Source: Bordetella parapertussis
GTDB taxonomy: Bacteria; Pseudomonadota; Gammaproteobacteria; Burkholderiales; SG8-41
Assembly (NCBI GenBank): GCA_945861275.1
Contig: CAMATZ010000009.1
Span: forward strand, 62,001 to 126,000
Reading direction: 5' to 3'
Length of the DNA stretch: 64,000 nt
The translations under genes and the position numbers were made by a program. Numbering within the stretch: the first letter of the stretch is position 1; the number at the start of each line of letters is the position of its first letter. Positions 14,372 to 23,376 of this stretch are shown piece after piece. The notes beneath the pieces were generated by a model, which searched no databases, had not been told where the DNA came from, and saw only the letters and a program-made list of their open reading frames with translations.

Positions 14372-15844
14372 TCACTTAAAAATCTCTTTCCACTTCCCCC
14401 GCACCTCATCCTGCAACGCCTTGCTCGCCTCCGCCACTTCCGGAAAGGTCTTCAAAAAATCATACGGCCGGCACGCATCGATCACGGCCTTGGAGGTCAG
14501 CGGCGCATCATAACGGTAAGCAATCGACATCGGGTCATTCTTTGAACCCATGCCGCGCTTGATGATGTCGATGTCGATATCCGGGTCGGTGCGCGTGGCC
14601 ACCGCCCACATCACTTCCTGCAAATTCGACGGATCGATGTCTTCATCCACCACCACCGAGTAGCGCGACATGTACGCGCCGACACCACACTGGCTGAGGA
14701 TATGTCCGGCCTGGCGCGCGTGGCCCGCGTAACGCTGCTTGATAGCCACCACATTGAACATGCGCGCACCGCCGATTTCGTGCGCCCACACGTTCGCCAC
14801 ATCGGGCACGCCCGCTGCCGCCAGCGCATCCAGCAGCAGCGCCGAGCGCATCACCGCCTTGGAATACGAGTAGTCGTTGGGCGGCTTGGCAGGCGGACTG
14901 CCGACGATAATCGGATTGTTTCTGAAGTATATTTTTTCGATTCTCACCGCCGGCGCGGTCGCCGCCTTGCCCGGATAGTAGCCGTGAAACTCGCCGAACG
15001 GCCCTTCGATACGCTCGTCACCCGGGTGCGCCCAGCCTTCGAGCACCAGTTCAGCGCCGCTCGGGATGGGCAACCCGGTCACTTCGCCGCGCACCACCGA
15101 CACCGGTTCGCCGAGGATGGCGCCGATGTAGTTGTATTCGCACATGCCGTAGGGCACTTCGATGCCGGAAATCAGATAGCCCAGCGGATCCGCGCCGCAT
15201 ACGATCGCCACCGGAAACGGCTTACCCGCTTTCATGTGCTTGTCGTACTGCTGCGCGCCGTGCTTGCCGGGAATCATGTCGAGGCCGACAGTGTTGCGGT
15301 CGTGAATCATCACGCGATAAGTTCCCACGTTGACCCAATCCGTATCGAGGTCGCGCGTCACCACCATGCAGCCGGTGCCGATGTAACGCCCGCCATCTTT
15401 TTCGTGCCACAGCGGTGCGGGAAACAGGCCCAGATCAACCGTATCGCCCGACTGAATATTCTCGAACAACGGGCCTTTTTCCGTGATTACCGGCTCAAAC
15501 TTCGGTGCAGCCGCCTGCCAGTCTTTGGGGCGGCCACGCAGCTTATGCACGAGTGCCGCATGGGTTTTGATTTCACCGAGGCGCAGCAAACTCGACAAGC
15601 GCGCCGGACTGGCGGTGCTGCAGGTCAGCACGCGAAAACCCTTGGGATAGCCTTTAATTTCATCAAACAATAACGCCGGTGCGGAATCAATTTTGACGTT
15701 GAGTTCGCTGATCGCGCCGAGTTCAAGATTCCAGTCGGCGCCGTGCACGTCCTGCAACTCGCCGAGCTTGCGCGCGGTTTCGAGCCACGCGCGAAGGTCG
15801 AGCGGATTGCCCTGACCGGATGATTTCATTTCGGCAAACCCCAT
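14372..15844 (-). CDS. UbiD-family (prenylated-FMN) decarboxylase
   Basis: This 490-residue protein belongs to the UbiD family of reversible decarboxylases, which use prenylated FMN made by a UbiX-type enzyme. The family signatures are visible: the N-terminal LRAWLETARKLGELQDV, the central LFPAPLWHEKDGGRYIGTGCMVV, the EGPFGEFHGYY segment with the conserved Glu, and a C-terminal PDIDIDIIKRGMGSKNDP stretch. Known members decarboxylate hydroxybenzoates, phenylacrylates, pyrrole- or furan-carboxylates. Here it lies in one operon with a molybdenum hydroxylase and a Bug receptor, so it probably acts on a ring-hydroxylated acid. The length is normal. The start at 15844 is uncertain because an ATG five codons later is equally possible. 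No ubiX gene is in the window. Confidence 0.88.
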   Translation of the reverse strand: MGFAEMKSSGQGNPLDLRAWLETARKLGELQDVHGADWNLELGAISELNVKIDSAPALLFDEIKGYPKGFRVLTCSTASPARLSSLLRLGEIKTHAALVHKLRGRPKDWQAAAPKFEPVITEKGPLFENIQSGDTVDLGLFPAPLWHEKDGGRYIGTGCMVVTRDLDTDWVNVGTYRVMIHDRNTVGLDMIPGKHGAQQYDKHMKAGKPFPVAIVCGADPLGYLISGIEVPYGMCEYNYIGAILGEPVSVVRGEVTGLPIPSGAELVLEGWAHPGDERIEGPFGEFHGYYPGKAATAPAVRIEKIYFRNNPIIVGSPPAKPPNDYSYSKAVMRSALLLDALAAAGVPDVANVWAHEIGGARMFNVVAIKQRYAGHARQAGHILSQCGVGAYMSRYSVVVDEDIDPSNLQEVMWAVATRTDPDIDIDIIKRGMGSKNDPMSIAYRYDAPLTSKAVIDACRPYDFLKTFPEVAEASKALQDEVRGKWKEIFK

Positions 15845-15848
15845 TGGA

Positions 15849-15926
15849 CAGGATTTACAGGATTAACAGGACAAATCCCACTGTAATCGTGGATGCCGGC
15901 CAATGTGTCACTCCTGTTCATCCTGT
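15849..15926. repeat. ACAGGATTAACAGGA-type intergenic repeat
   Basis: GGACAGGATTTACAGGATTAAC is followed after about 45 bases by CTCCTGTTCATCCTGTTCAT. The sequence consists of alternating ACAGGA and TCCTGT words that can fold into a hairpin. The same family recurs at 63846-63921. Confidence 0.6.
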
Positions 15927-16403
15927 TCATTTCATTGTCAACCGTTTACGCGCAGCCAGCTTAACCGCTCTGATGATTTCAGGATACGCCGCGCAGCGGC
16001 ACAGATTGCCTGACAGGTAGTGGCGGATATCATCCTCGGACGGCTCAGGATGTTCGTCAAGCAACTGGCGCGTCATCAGAATGAAGCCCGGCGTGCAATA
16101 ACCACATTGAAACGCGCCGCATTCGATGAACGCTTCCTGCACCGCATCCAGCTTGCCGCCGGGCAGGTGTTCGATGGTGCGCACATCCGCGCCATCGGCG
16201 AATGCCGCGAGATACAAACAGCCCGAAACTGCGAGGTCATTCACCAGCACCGTGCAGCAACCGCACAAGCCCTGCGCGCAACTCTCGCGCGCGCCGGTGA
16301 GTCCGCGTTCCTGCAGCACTTCGACCAAATGCTGGTGCGTGCCGATCTGCGCGGTGACGCGTTCGCCGTTGAGGGTGAAGTTGATGGTGCGGGTGGTGTT
16401 CAT
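15927..16403 (-). CDS. 2Fe-2S subunit of molybdenum hydroxylase (CoxS/XDH small subunit type)
   Basis: This 158-residue electron-transfer subunit carries two [2Fe-2S] clusters. The N-terminal plant-ferredoxin-type cluster is seen as CAQGLCGCCTVLVND with a further Cys at about residue 62. The C-terminal four-helix domain has CGYCTPG and LCRCAAYPEI. It passes electrons from the Mo centre to the FAD subunit. It follows the large subunit by six bases in the operon. The subunit order of medium, large, then small is typical of this family. It contains all eight expected cysteines. Confidence 0.93.
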   Translation of the reverse strand: MNTTRTINFTLNGERVTAQIGTHQHLVEVLQERGLTGARESCAQGLCGCCTVLVNDLAVSGCLYLAAFADGADVRTIEHLPGGKLDAVQEAFIECGAFQCGYCTPGFILMTRQLLDEHPEPSEDDIRHYLSGNLCRCAAYPEIIRAVKLAARKRLTMK

Positions 16404-16409
16404 CTGTGG

Positions 16410-18710
16410 TTAATCGTTCTTCAAGGGGTCGCCCGCCTTCAATCGCAACCCGCGGTACACCGCCTCGGCCGTCAGCGGCAGACTGGTCAGGCGCACGCCC
16501 ACGGCATCGTCTATGGCATTGGCAATCGCAGGCGAAACACCAAACGTGCCGCTTTCGCCCACGCCTTTGGCGCCGAACGGGCCGCTGTGCTGCACGGCAT
16601 CCACCGCCTCGTTTTCCATCACCAGCGGCACATCGCGTATGCCGGGAATCTTATAGTCTGCGAGCGAAGCATTGGTCACCTGCCCGGCGTCGAAATCCAT
16701 GCGCTCGGACAAGGTGAAGCCGAGTTGCATGATGGTCGCGCCGGAAATCTGCGTTTCCACTATCGCAGGGTTGATTGCGCGGCCGACATCGACCAGATTC
16801 ACCAGTCGCGTCACCTTGAACTCACCGGTCTCGGTATCAACTTCAACTTCGGCGCCCGTCGCGCCGATCATCCAGAACGGCGTGGCGTCCGTGGTTTGAC
16901 CCTTGGCGTCCGGAGGCGTGTAGGGCGGAATAAAGCTGCCTACACCGACGATATTGCCCGCCTGCATGCCATATTTCTTTTTGAAAATATCCGGTATCGG
17001 CGTGGTTTCCGCCGACAGCCCCAACTCACGCGCCAATGCAAACAATCTGTCGCGCGCATCTTCGGCGGCATTTTTGACCGCATGGCCCATGTGGTAGGTC
17101 GAACGCGAGCCGAGTGTCGCCATATCGTACGGCGTGACATCGGTATCGGGATGCACCACGGTAATTTTTTCCACTGCCACGCCCAACACTTCGGACACCA
17201 TCTGCGCCATCGCGGTATCGGAGCCCTGCCCCATGTCCACCGTGCTCGAATACAGCGTGCAACTGCCGTCGGCATTGAGATTGACGATGGCCATCGAGGT
17301 CGTGGGCGAGATGCTGGCCTTGAAACCAATGGCGATGCCACGTCCCCGGCGCAATAATGCAGTGCCGCGATCGAAAGTTTTTCCCCACTGCATACGCTCT
17401 GCCAGCCGCTCCAGCACTTGATCCAACGCAGCATCCTTCATCAGTGTGCCGGTCGCCTGCGGCCGCCCTTCACGCAGCAGATTCCTGCGGCGTATTGCCA
17501 GCGGATCTATTTTCAGTTCACGCGCGATCATGTCGGTATGGCTTTCATACGCCCACACCAGTTGCGGTATGCCGAAGCCGCGCAGCGCGCCCGCCGGCGG
17601 CAGATTGGTATACAGCGCATACGAGTCGATGCGCACGTTGTCGATCTCGTACGGTCCTGCTGCGGTAAAGCCCGATTTCTGCGTCACCCGCGGCCCGATG
17701 TCGGCATACGCGCCGCCGTTCCACCACACCTCGCATTCGCGCGCGGTGACGCGCCCGTCTTTGGTCACGCCACTCTTGATACGCAAAGTCGTGGCGTGTT
17801 TGGTGATCATGTAGAACTGCTCTTCCATCGTCAGCGCGAGTTTCACCGGCCTTGCGCTCAGCATGGCGCAGGCGGCAGCGAGTGCCTCGGTCTTGATATA
17901 GACTTTCGCGCCGAAGCCGCCGCCGAGATACGGCACTTTTACCCGCACCTTGTTCTCGGGCCAGCCCAACAGGCGCGCGATCTCAATGCGCACAAACGAC
18001 GGGCTTTGCGATGAGGTATGCAGCGTCAGCGTGCCCGCCGTGAAATCACCCGCGGGCTCGGCTACCGTCGCGAACGGCTCCAGCGGCAGGTGCAGCACCT
18101 GCTGTGTGCGAAACACATGCTCGAACACATGATCGGCGGCGGCAAAGGCCTGCGCCACATCGCCACGCCGCAGATGAAAATCCAGCGCGATGTTGGTGTC
18201 GCGCTTGTCTTTGAGATGTTTGAGATCGGGAAACGTGCCGGCCGGCCGCAACACCTCATGCACCACCGCTTTAGAAGTCATCGCTTCGACTTCATCGTAT
18301 ACGGCGGGCAGTTCGGCGTAATCGGCAACGATGGTTTGCGCAGCGGCTTCCGCCACATGCGGATCCGCCGCCAGCACCACCGCCACCGGCTCGCCAACAT
18401 GGCGCACCTTGTCGAGCGCCAGTATCGGTTGATCGTGAAACGCCGGGCCGTAGTACGGCTCGGCAATAAGCGCGCGTATATCTTCGCCGGTGTAGACCGC
18501 AAACACACCCGGCATCGCGCGCGCAGCAGCGACATCGATATTGCGTATGTATCCGTGCGCCACCGTGCTGCGAAATACCTTCGCCACCAGCATGCCGGGC
18601 ACACGCATGTTGTGTACATACTCGGCGTGGCCGGTAACCTTGGCGTGCGCTTCGAGGCGCGGGATGGAGCGGCCAATAGCGTTAAATGAGGTGCTGCTGG
18701 AACTCGTCAT
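16410..18710 (-). CDS. Molybdopterin-binding large subunit of an aromatic/xanthine-type hydroxylase
   Basis: This 766-residue catalytic subunit of the xanthine dehydrogenase/CO dehydrogenase superfamily binds the molybdopterin-cytosine dinucleotide cofactor. Visible signatures include the N-terminal GRSIPRLEAHAKVTGHAEYVHN, LGGGFGAK, GALRGFGIPQ and, near the C-terminus, GAKGVGESGTFG with the conserved catalytic Glu. The CO-dehydrogenase active-site loop AYxCSFR is absent; the corresponding place reads GALRGFG, so it is not a form I CO dehydrogenase. It probably hydroxylates an aromatic or heteroaromatic ring. It is part of a unit with FAD, Fe-S and CoxG-like subunits and a UbiD decarboxylase. 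The ATG is preceded by one copy of the dispersed A-rich motif. Confidence 0.92.
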   Translation of the reverse strand: MTSSSSTSFNAIGRSIPRLEAHAKVTGHAEYVHNMRVPGMLVAKVFRSTVAHGYIRNIDVAAARAMPGVFAVYTGEDIRALIAEPYYGPAFHDQPILALDKVRHVGEPVAVVLAADPHVAEAAAQTIVADYAELPAVYDEVEAMTSKAVVHEVLRPAGTFPDLKHLKDKRDTNIALDFHLRRGDVAQAFAAADHVFEHVFRTQQVLHLPLEPFATVAEPAGDFTAGTLTLHTSSQSPSFVRIEIARLLGWPENKVRVKVPYLGGGFGAKVYIKTEALAAACAMLSARPVKLALTMEEQFYMITKHATTLRIKSGVTKDGRVTARECEVWWNGGAYADIGPRVTQKSGFTAAGPYEIDNVRIDSYALYTNLPPAGALRGFGIPQLVWAYESHTDMIARELKIDPLAIRRRNLLREGRPQATGTLMKDAALDQVLERLAERMQWGKTFDRGTALLRRGRGIAIGFKASISPTTSMAIVNLNADGSCTLYSSTVDMGQGSDTAMAQMVSEVLGVAVEKITVVHPDTDVTPYDMATLGSRSTYHMGHAVKNAAEDARDRLFALARELGLSAETTPIPDIFKKKYGMQAGNIVGVGSFIPPYTPPDAKGQTTDATPFWMIGATGAEVEVDTETGEFKVTRLVNLVDVGRAINPAIVETQISGATIMQLGFTLSERMDFDAGQVTNASLADYKIPGIRDVPLVMENEAVDAVQHSGPFGAKGVGESGTFGVSPAIANAIDDAVGVRLTSLPLTAEAVYRGLRLKAGDPLKND

Positions 18711-18723
18711 GCGGTTTTTAAAG

Positions 18724-18747
18724 TATTCAATAAAAACAAATAGTTAC
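18724..18747 (+). repeat. Dispersed A-rich motif, copy 3
   Basis: TATTCAATAAAAACAAATA plus GTTAC, one mismatch to copy 2. It lies between the large-subunit and FAD-subunit genes. Confidence 0.7.
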
Positions 18748-18758
18748 GATAGATTCCG

Positions 18759-19616
18759 CTACGTAGCTAACGCCGCACGCACGGCGCGCGCCGCATACAC
18801 GCGCAGCAACTCGCTTTTGTAGGCGGCCGAGCCGCGCGCGTCACTCACCAGTTCCACTTCTGCCATCGCGGCCTCACCGCACTGCCGGACTACGGCGTCA
18901 TTTACGCTTTGGCCACGCAACACGCCTTCCGCTGCCAGCAGACGCAGCGGCTTTTCTGTCGCTGCGCTTACCACCAGACAGGCTTCTTTCACGGTGCCGC
19001 CCTCAACCGTCAGCGATACTGCGATACCCAGAGTCGGCCAGTCGTCCGCCGAGCGCGTGGTGCATTTGATATAGGCGGTGCGCTTGCCTTTGTGCGATGG
19101 CACAACAATTTCAGCAATCAGCTCGTTGCTTGCCAGTGCAGTTTCATAATAGCCAGTGTAAAGATCCGCAACCGCGAGCGTGCGCGATGCCGCCGGCGCA
19201 AGCGTTACGACCTGTGCGCCCAGCGCCATCAGCACTGGCGGCAAATCCATGTGCGGATCCGCATGCGCCAGATGGCCGCCCAGCGTCGCGACATTACGCA
19301 CGCGCACATTCGACAGCGTTTTCAGGGTCCGCGTAATCACCGGCGCGGTGGATTTTACAAGGGAAGATCGGCCCAGCGTCGACAACGTGGTCAGCGCGCC
19401 GATACGCAAGCTGTCATCCGCAGCCGCGCTGATTTCAGAATAGCGCGACTCCACGCCACGCAGACTCACCAGCCGCGTCGGTTGAAACACGCCCGCTTTC
19501 ATCATCAGCATCAGCGCCGTGCCACCCGCAATGGCGCGCACCGATGACTCATCCGCGTCGATCAGCACCGCGGCATCGCGCAGGGTGCGCGGTTCGGCGA
19601 GTTCAAACGGCGTCAT
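18759..19616 (-). CDS. FAD-binding medium subunit of molybdenum hydroxylase (CoxM type)
   Basis: This 285-residue subunit binds FAD and transfers electrons from the Fe-S clusters to the acceptor. The two FAD motifs are visible: AIAGGTALMLMMKAGVF near residue 30 and TLGGHLAHADPHMDLPPVLMALGA near residue 110. The C-terminal CO dehydrogenase flavoprotein domain follows. It starts within the stop of the CoxG-like gene (ATGA overlap) and precedes the large subunit. The length is normal for the family. Confidence 0.92.
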   Translation of the reverse strand: MTPFELAEPRTLRDAAVLIDADESSVRAIAGGTALMLMMKAGVFQPTRLVSLRGVESRYSEISAAADDSLRIGALTTLSTLGRSSLVKSTAPVITRTLKTLSNVRVRNVATLGGHLAHADPHMDLPPVLMALGAQVVTLAPAASRTLAVADLYTGYYETALASNELIAEIVVPSHKGKRTAYIKCTTRSADDWPTLGIAVSLTVEGGTVKEACLVVSAATEKPLRLLAAEGVLRGQSVNDAVVRQCGEAAMAEVELVSDARGSAAYKSELLRVYAARAVRAALAT

Positions 19617-20071
19617 ACGGTCGCCATGCGGGGATCAAATCGCGCCTGCAGATTCCTGGCGAACTGCTTTTCCATGTCGCGTGCTTTCGCTTTCATCACC
19701 GGTTGCCCAATACTGCCGAGTTTACCGCTGAGCGTGGTATCCATTTCATACTGAATTCGGGTTTCCTCGCCGGCTTCGATCAGGCGCGTCACCGTGGATG
19801 CTGTCAACCGACCTGCCAGGCCCAGCGGCGCACCCTCGATTTTCGCGGCAATCTCGTGCGGCGGATCGATACGCGTGAATTCCACCGTGACCTTGAACCT
19901 GAAACTCATATATGCCACTTTGGTTTCAAGCACGGCGTTGAAGCGCTTGTCGTCAAGCGGTGTGAGATCGCTGACGCCATCGATCAACGATGCAAAAATA
20001 TTCGCGTCCGCGAGCACAGCAAACACTGCGTCACGTCGCGCCTTCACCGTGATTTCGCCTGCGAATTTCAT
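19613..20071 (-). CDS. CoxG-like SRPBCC-domain protein
   Basis: This 152-residue protein of the SRPBCC/CoxG family begins MKFAGEITVKARRDAVFAVLADANIFASLIDGV, the usual N-terminal strand-helix of these START-like folds. In CO-oxidising bacteria CoxG helps attach the molybdenum enzyme to the membrane; in other operons its role is less clear. It is the first gene of the minus-strand unit and is translationally coupled to the FAD subunit. The sequence lacks the long C-terminal membrane-anchoring tail of classical CoxG, so membrane recruitment is uncertain. Confidence 0.85.
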   Translation of the reverse strand: MKFAGEITVKARRDAVFAVLADANIFASLIDGVSDLTPLDDKRFNAVLETKVAYMSFRFKVTVEFTRIDPPHEIAAKIEGAPLGLAGRLTASTVTRLIEAGEETRIQYEMDTTLSGKLGSIGQPVMKAKARDMEKQFARNLQARFDPRMATV

Positions 20072-20138
20072 ATGCCCGAGCCGTAAGAGCGGCCTACTCT
20101 AATGGCAGGTAGCGGGAAAAGCAATCGGGCACGCCTAT

Positions 20139-20171
20139 AAAAAATCCCCCGTGGCTTGCGCAACGGAGGAT
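20139..20171 (-). terminator. Rho-independent terminator (minus strand)
   Basis: Read on the minus strand, ATCCTCCGT, a ten-base loop and ACGGGGGAT form a nine-pair stem with one G-T pair, followed directly by TTTTTT. It lies 31 bases after the small reading frame 20202-20381 and would end its transcript. Confidence 0.85.
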
Positions 20172-20201
20172 GGCATTGCAGCTCCGGCGCTTAGTCAGCA
20201 C

Positions 20202-20381
20202 TCAGTCAGCATATACACCGGCCTTCTTGATGATCGGGCCCCGCTTGTCGATTTCAGCTTTGGGGTGCTAAGCCAGCGGAGCTTTATCCTAGCCCACCGC
20301 TTGCGCGCCCAGTTCTGCGATGCGCGACATGAACTGCAGCCCGCAGAAGTGCGGCGCCGTGTCCCAAAATTTTACTTTCAT
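20202..20381 (-). pseudogene. 59-codon small gene interrupted by two in-frame amber codons
   Basis: The frame begins with ATG at 20381 after a strong AAAAAGGAGCTC ribosome site. It runs for 59 codons and ends with TGA, followed by a clear intrinsic terminator, so it has the layout of a complete small transcription unit. Codons 31 (20289-20291) and 38 (20268-20270) are both TAG. The peptide reads MKVKFWDTAPHFCGLQFMSR up to residue 20, then up to VG, amber, DKAPLA, amber, then HPKAEIDKRGPIIKKAGVYAD. The segment after the stops looks protein-like. Both TAGs could be TGG (Trp) with one change. It may be a recently inactivated gene, a 30-residue peptide, or a read-through product. I do not recognise the protein family. 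Confidence 0.5.
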
Positions 20382-20522
20382 GGGTGAGCTCCTTTTTCTG
20401 TATCCGCTTAAAAATCATGCAGGCCGATAGCTATCAGCACTGGCGCCAAATGCGGTATCGAATATTATTGTTTAAAATCAATAGATTACATATTACGCCC
20501 TGATCGAAGCCAGGCAGCACAA

Positions 20523-21095
20523 CTAAAACCGCGAACCCGGCTGCTGCAAGAATTCGATTTCTTCGGGCGTGGAGTCGCGTGCCAGCAGCGCATTGCGATG
20601 CGGAAAGCGCCCAAAGCGTTCGATGATGTCGTAGTGTTTTTGCGCCCACTCCAGTAAATCAGGGCGGCCCAGTGCGCCGTAATTATGCAGCGAAGCGCGT
20701 TGCGCATCGCTGTCTTCCGCATGCTCAAACGGCAGGTAAACAAAGCCGCGCTCGACCGCATTGAGCCGCTGATCCCAGTGCATGGCTGTCATGCGTCGCG
20801 CGCAATCGAGTGCCATGGCGTCGGTGGCAAACGCCCGGGGCGATTCACGAAACATATTGCGCGGAAATTGATCGAGCACAATGATCAGCGCCAGCAAGGT
20901 GAGCGGGCTGCTGCGCCAGTGCGCGAGTTGCGCGGCGGCGGCTTGCTCGTGCAGGCGCGCGTAACGGTGGCGTATCAGCGCGTCGAATTCATCTGATTTT
21001 CGAAACCATTCGGCGCGCGGTTTGCCGTACTGCACACTGCCCGGCGCGCCGAACCAAAAGTCGAGTACGTCTTGAGCGGCGGCCGAATTCAGCAT
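20523..21095 (-). CDS. DUF924 family protein
   Basis: This soluble, mostly helical protein of about 190 residues has no signal peptide. The family markers are AAAQDVLDFWFGAPGSVQYGKPRAEWFRKSDEFD at the N-terminus, LIIVLDQFPRNMFR near residue 75, and FVYLPFEHAEDSDAQ near residue 140. DUF924 proteins are TPR-like and widespread, with no established function. I chose the ATG at 21095, two bases downstream of the formaldehyde dehydrogenase stop, because the longer frame would be unusual for the family. The close spacing means it is probably co-transcribed with that dehydrogenase gene. Confidence 0.88.
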   Translation of the reverse strand: MLNSAAAQDVLDFWFGAPGSVQYGKPRAEWFRKSDEFDALIRHRYARLHEQAAAAQLAHWRSSPLTLLALIIVLDQFPRNMFRESPRAFATDAMALDCARRMTAMHWDQRLNAVERGFVYLPFEHAEDSDAQRASLHNYGALGRPDLLEWAQKHYDIIERFGRFPHRNALLARDSTPEEIEFLQQPGSRF

Positions 21096-21096
21096 A

Positions 21097-22206
21097 TTAG
21101 TACACCACCACACTGCGGATCGACGTTCCAGCATGCATTAAATCAAAGCCCTGATTGATGTCCGCCAGCGCCAGTTTGTGGGTGATGAGATCGTCGATAT
21201 TGATCTTGCCATCCATGTACCAATCGACGATTTTTGGCACGTCGCGGCGGCCTTTCGCACCACCGAAGGCAGTGCCTTTCCACACCCGCCCGGTGACCAG
21301 TTGAAACGGCCGCGTTTTGATTTCCTGCCCCGCGCCGGCGACGCCGATAATCACCGACACGCCCCAGCCCTTGTGGCAGCATTCCAGCGCCTGGCGCATT
21401 ACATCGACATTGCCGATGCACTCGAAGCTGTAGTCGGCGCCGCCCTGGGTCAGGTTCACCAGATAGGGCACCAGGTCGCCTTCCACTTCCCGTGGATTCA
21501 CAAAGTGCGTCATGCCGAATTTTCGCGCCAGTGTTTCGCGCGCAGGATTCAAATCAACACCGACTATCCTGTTCGCGCCCGCCAGCCGCGCACCCTGAAT
21601 CACGTTAAGGCCAATACCACCCAGACCAAACACCACCACATTCGCGCCCGGCTCGACTTTCGCGGTGTTAATCACCGCCCCAATGCCGGTGGTGACGCCG
21701 CAGCCGATGTAACACACCTTGTCGAACGGGGCATCCTCGCGGATTTTCGCCAGAGAAATTTCCGGCACCACGGTGTAATTGGAAAACGTGGAGGTGCCCA
21801 TGTAATGAAACAGTTTTTTGCCACCGAGTGAAAACCGGCTGCTGCCATTGGGCATCACCCCCTGACCCTGGGTGACGCGGATCGACTGGCACAGATTGGT
21901 TTTTTCGGAAATGCAATACTCGCACTGGCGGCATTCCGGCACGTAGAGCGGGATCACGTGGTCGCCTTTTTTCAGCGTGGTGACACCCGGCCCCACGTCC
22001 ACCACCACGCCCGCGCCTTCGTGGCCGAGGATCGACGGGAACAGGCCTTCGGGATCCGCGCCCGATAAGGTGAATTCATCCGTATGGCAAATACCCGTGG
22101 CCTTGATTTCCACCAGCACCTCGCCGGACGCAGGGCCGTCAAGATCAACGCTTTCAATCACCAGCGGCGCGCCCGCCTGGTGCGCCACAGCAGCTTTGAC
22201 TTTCAT
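21097..22206 (-). CDS. adhC: S-(hydroxymethyl)glutathione dehydrogenase / class III alcohol dehydrogenase
   Basis: This zinc-dependent, NAD-linked dehydrogenase oxidises S-hydroxymethylglutathione, formed from formaldehyde and glutathione, and can reduce S-nitrosoglutathione. The catalytic zinc ligands are visible in [12 protein letters not shown] (Cys) and [12 protein letters not shown] (His). The structural zinc Cys cluster is [15 protein letters not shown], and the NAD-binding glycine motif is [12 protein letters not shown]. The protein is 369 residues, the usual length. I placed the start at 22206, where AGGAGA lies six bases upstream; the frame extends 62 codons further without a good start. 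The neighbouring DUF924 gene is probably in the same transcript. It likely works in formaldehyde detoxification. Confidence 0.93.
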   Translation of the reverse strand: MKVKAAVAHQAGAPLVIESVDLDGPASGEVLVEIKATGICHTDEFTLSGADPEGLFPSILGHEGAGVVVDVGPGVTTLKKGDHVIPLYVPECRQCEYCISEKTNLCQSIRVTQGQGVMPNGSSRFSLGGKKLFHYMGTSTFSNYTVVPEISLAKIREDAPFDKVCYIGCGVTTGIGAVINTAKVEPGANVVVFGLGGIGLNVIQGARLAGANRIVGVDLNPARETLARKFGMTHFVNPREVEGDLVPYLVNLTQGGADYSFECIGNVDVMRQALECCHKGWGVSVIIGVAGAGQEIKTRPFQLVTGRVWKGTAFGGAKGRRDVPKIVDWYMDGKINIDDLITHKLALADINQGFDLMHAGTSIRSVVVY

Positions 22207-22419
22207 GAATTCTCCTGAAAAATTCGGATACAGAACCGGCGGCTTTGCGCAGCACCGCTTAATACGGGGATTAGACCAATTTGGCGTGGCGCACGCAAGG
22301 CGACAGGCGGTATTGCAATTCAGCGGAAGCGACAGCGTGGTCAGCAGCGTTGTTTCTGCTTCACGCGAGTGATAGCATGACGGCAACGACACTTTGTCGG
22401 GATCAACAGCGGAGGGTTT

Positions 22420-22836
22420 ATGCGCTATATTATTTTATCACTGATGGTTTTTGTGGCGGCGGGTTGCGTGCAATTACCGCAGTCCGCCGCAGATATTCAA
22501 GGCAAGAAATTTGAATCCATTGCCGATAAAGCGGTGATCTATATCGTGCGCGCGCGCGTGGATGGGCTGGTCGCGGCGCCGCTTACGCTGAGCAACGGCA
22601 CGATCTCCACGCATCAGGGCACGTACTACCGCTGGGAAGTCGCGCCGGGCACGCACCGCATTGAAGGCGGCGGCGTGCATACCGCAGCGGTAACCGTGCA
22701 GGCTGAAGCGGGGAAAATTTATTTTGTCGAACAAACTGCGGATGGCGGTGCACGAGACGGCCTGACGAAGATGTCATTGCGCCGCATCGATGAAAATCGT
22801 GGACGCAGAATGGTGAGCGAAGCGCAATCGATATGA
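22420..22836 (+). CDS. Putative lipoprotein, DUF2846-like
   Basis: This 138-residue protein has a lipoprotein signal peptide (hydrophobic run, then VAAGC with the lipidated Cys at about 16). The mature part has an early strand [13 protein letters not shown] and a [16 protein letters not shown] / [11 protein letters not shown] pattern, the layout of DUF2846-type beta-sandwich lipoproteins. The function is not known. Its stop overlaps the start of the next gene (ATGA). The latter encodes a second protein of the same type, so they form a coupled pair. Confidence 0.75.
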   Translation: MRYIILSLMVFVAAGCVQLPQSAADIQGKKFESIADKAVIYIVRARVDGLVAAPLTLSNGTISTHQGTYYRWEVAPGTHRIEGGGVHTAAVTVQAEAGKIYFVEQTADGGARDGLTKMSLRRIDENRGRRMVSEAQSI

Positions 22837-23294
22837 TGCGCGGGGGCGCCCTGTGCAGCATGCGGGGTGTGCTCGGCGCAGGCTTACTGTGGTTCGCCGG
22901 CTGCGCATCCACACCGCAGGCCTCGGTCGAACGCGATGCCGAGGCCAAACAATTCGTTCCCCATCCCGCGACGGCCGCGCTGTACGTTTACCGCACTGAC
23001 GCGGCGGAAGATCACCCGGTACTGTGGATCGACGGCAGGCTGATCGGCGCAACCCTGCCGTATACATTTTTTCGTGTCGACGTAGACCCGGGCAAAAATG
23101 TGCTCAGCGGCATGGCCTCCGACAACGGGCGTCTTACCGTGGAAACCCGGCCTGGCGAGGTTTATTTTGTAGCGCTTGCGATGACATCCGGACAATCACG
23201 TTTTCAGCAAGTACCCGATGGTCGAATAATGCTCACTAACTGCTGTAGTTTGCTGGAAAACTGGGCGCCGGGCCAAAGACCCTTGCTAAGATGA
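22833..23294 (+). CDS. Putative lipoprotein, DUF2846-like, second copy
   Basis: This 153-residue protein has a short N-terminal segment, then a lipobox (GLLWFAGCAS, Cys near residue 24). The mature domain contains TAALYVYRTDAAEDHPVLWIDGRLIG, YTFFRVDVDPGKNVLSG and TRPGEVYFVALAM, a DUF2846-like fold parallel to the upstream protein. Tandem arrangement and coupling suggest a duplication that later diverged. No enzymatic residues stand out. It probably resides at the outer membrane or periplasm. Two adjacent ATG codons (22833 and 22836) are possible starts. Confidence 0.75.
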   Translation: MMRGGALCSMRGVLGAGLLWFAGCASTPQASVERDAEAKQFVPHPATAALYVYRTDAAEDHPVLWIDGRLIGATLPYTFFRVDVDPGKNVLSGMASDNGRLTVETRPGEVYFVALAMTSGQSRFQQVPDGRIMLTNCCSLLENWAPGQRPLLR

Positions 23295-23376
23295 TGAAAA
23301 TCATTGATAATCCGCCGCCTTTTACAGCCACTTTACATTCACAAATTCACCGGAAACACCCGGCCAGGATGCCCCC

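Noticed and set aside
14702-17357. Long plus-strand frames opposite UbiD and the molybdenum hydroxylase genes
   Set aside because: They are Arg/His-rich without motifs and lie opposite well-defined genes.
16410-18710. Calling the molybdenum enzyme CO dehydrogenase (coxL)
   Set aside because: The AYxCSFR active-site loop of form I CO dehydrogenase is absent; the loop reads GALRGFG.
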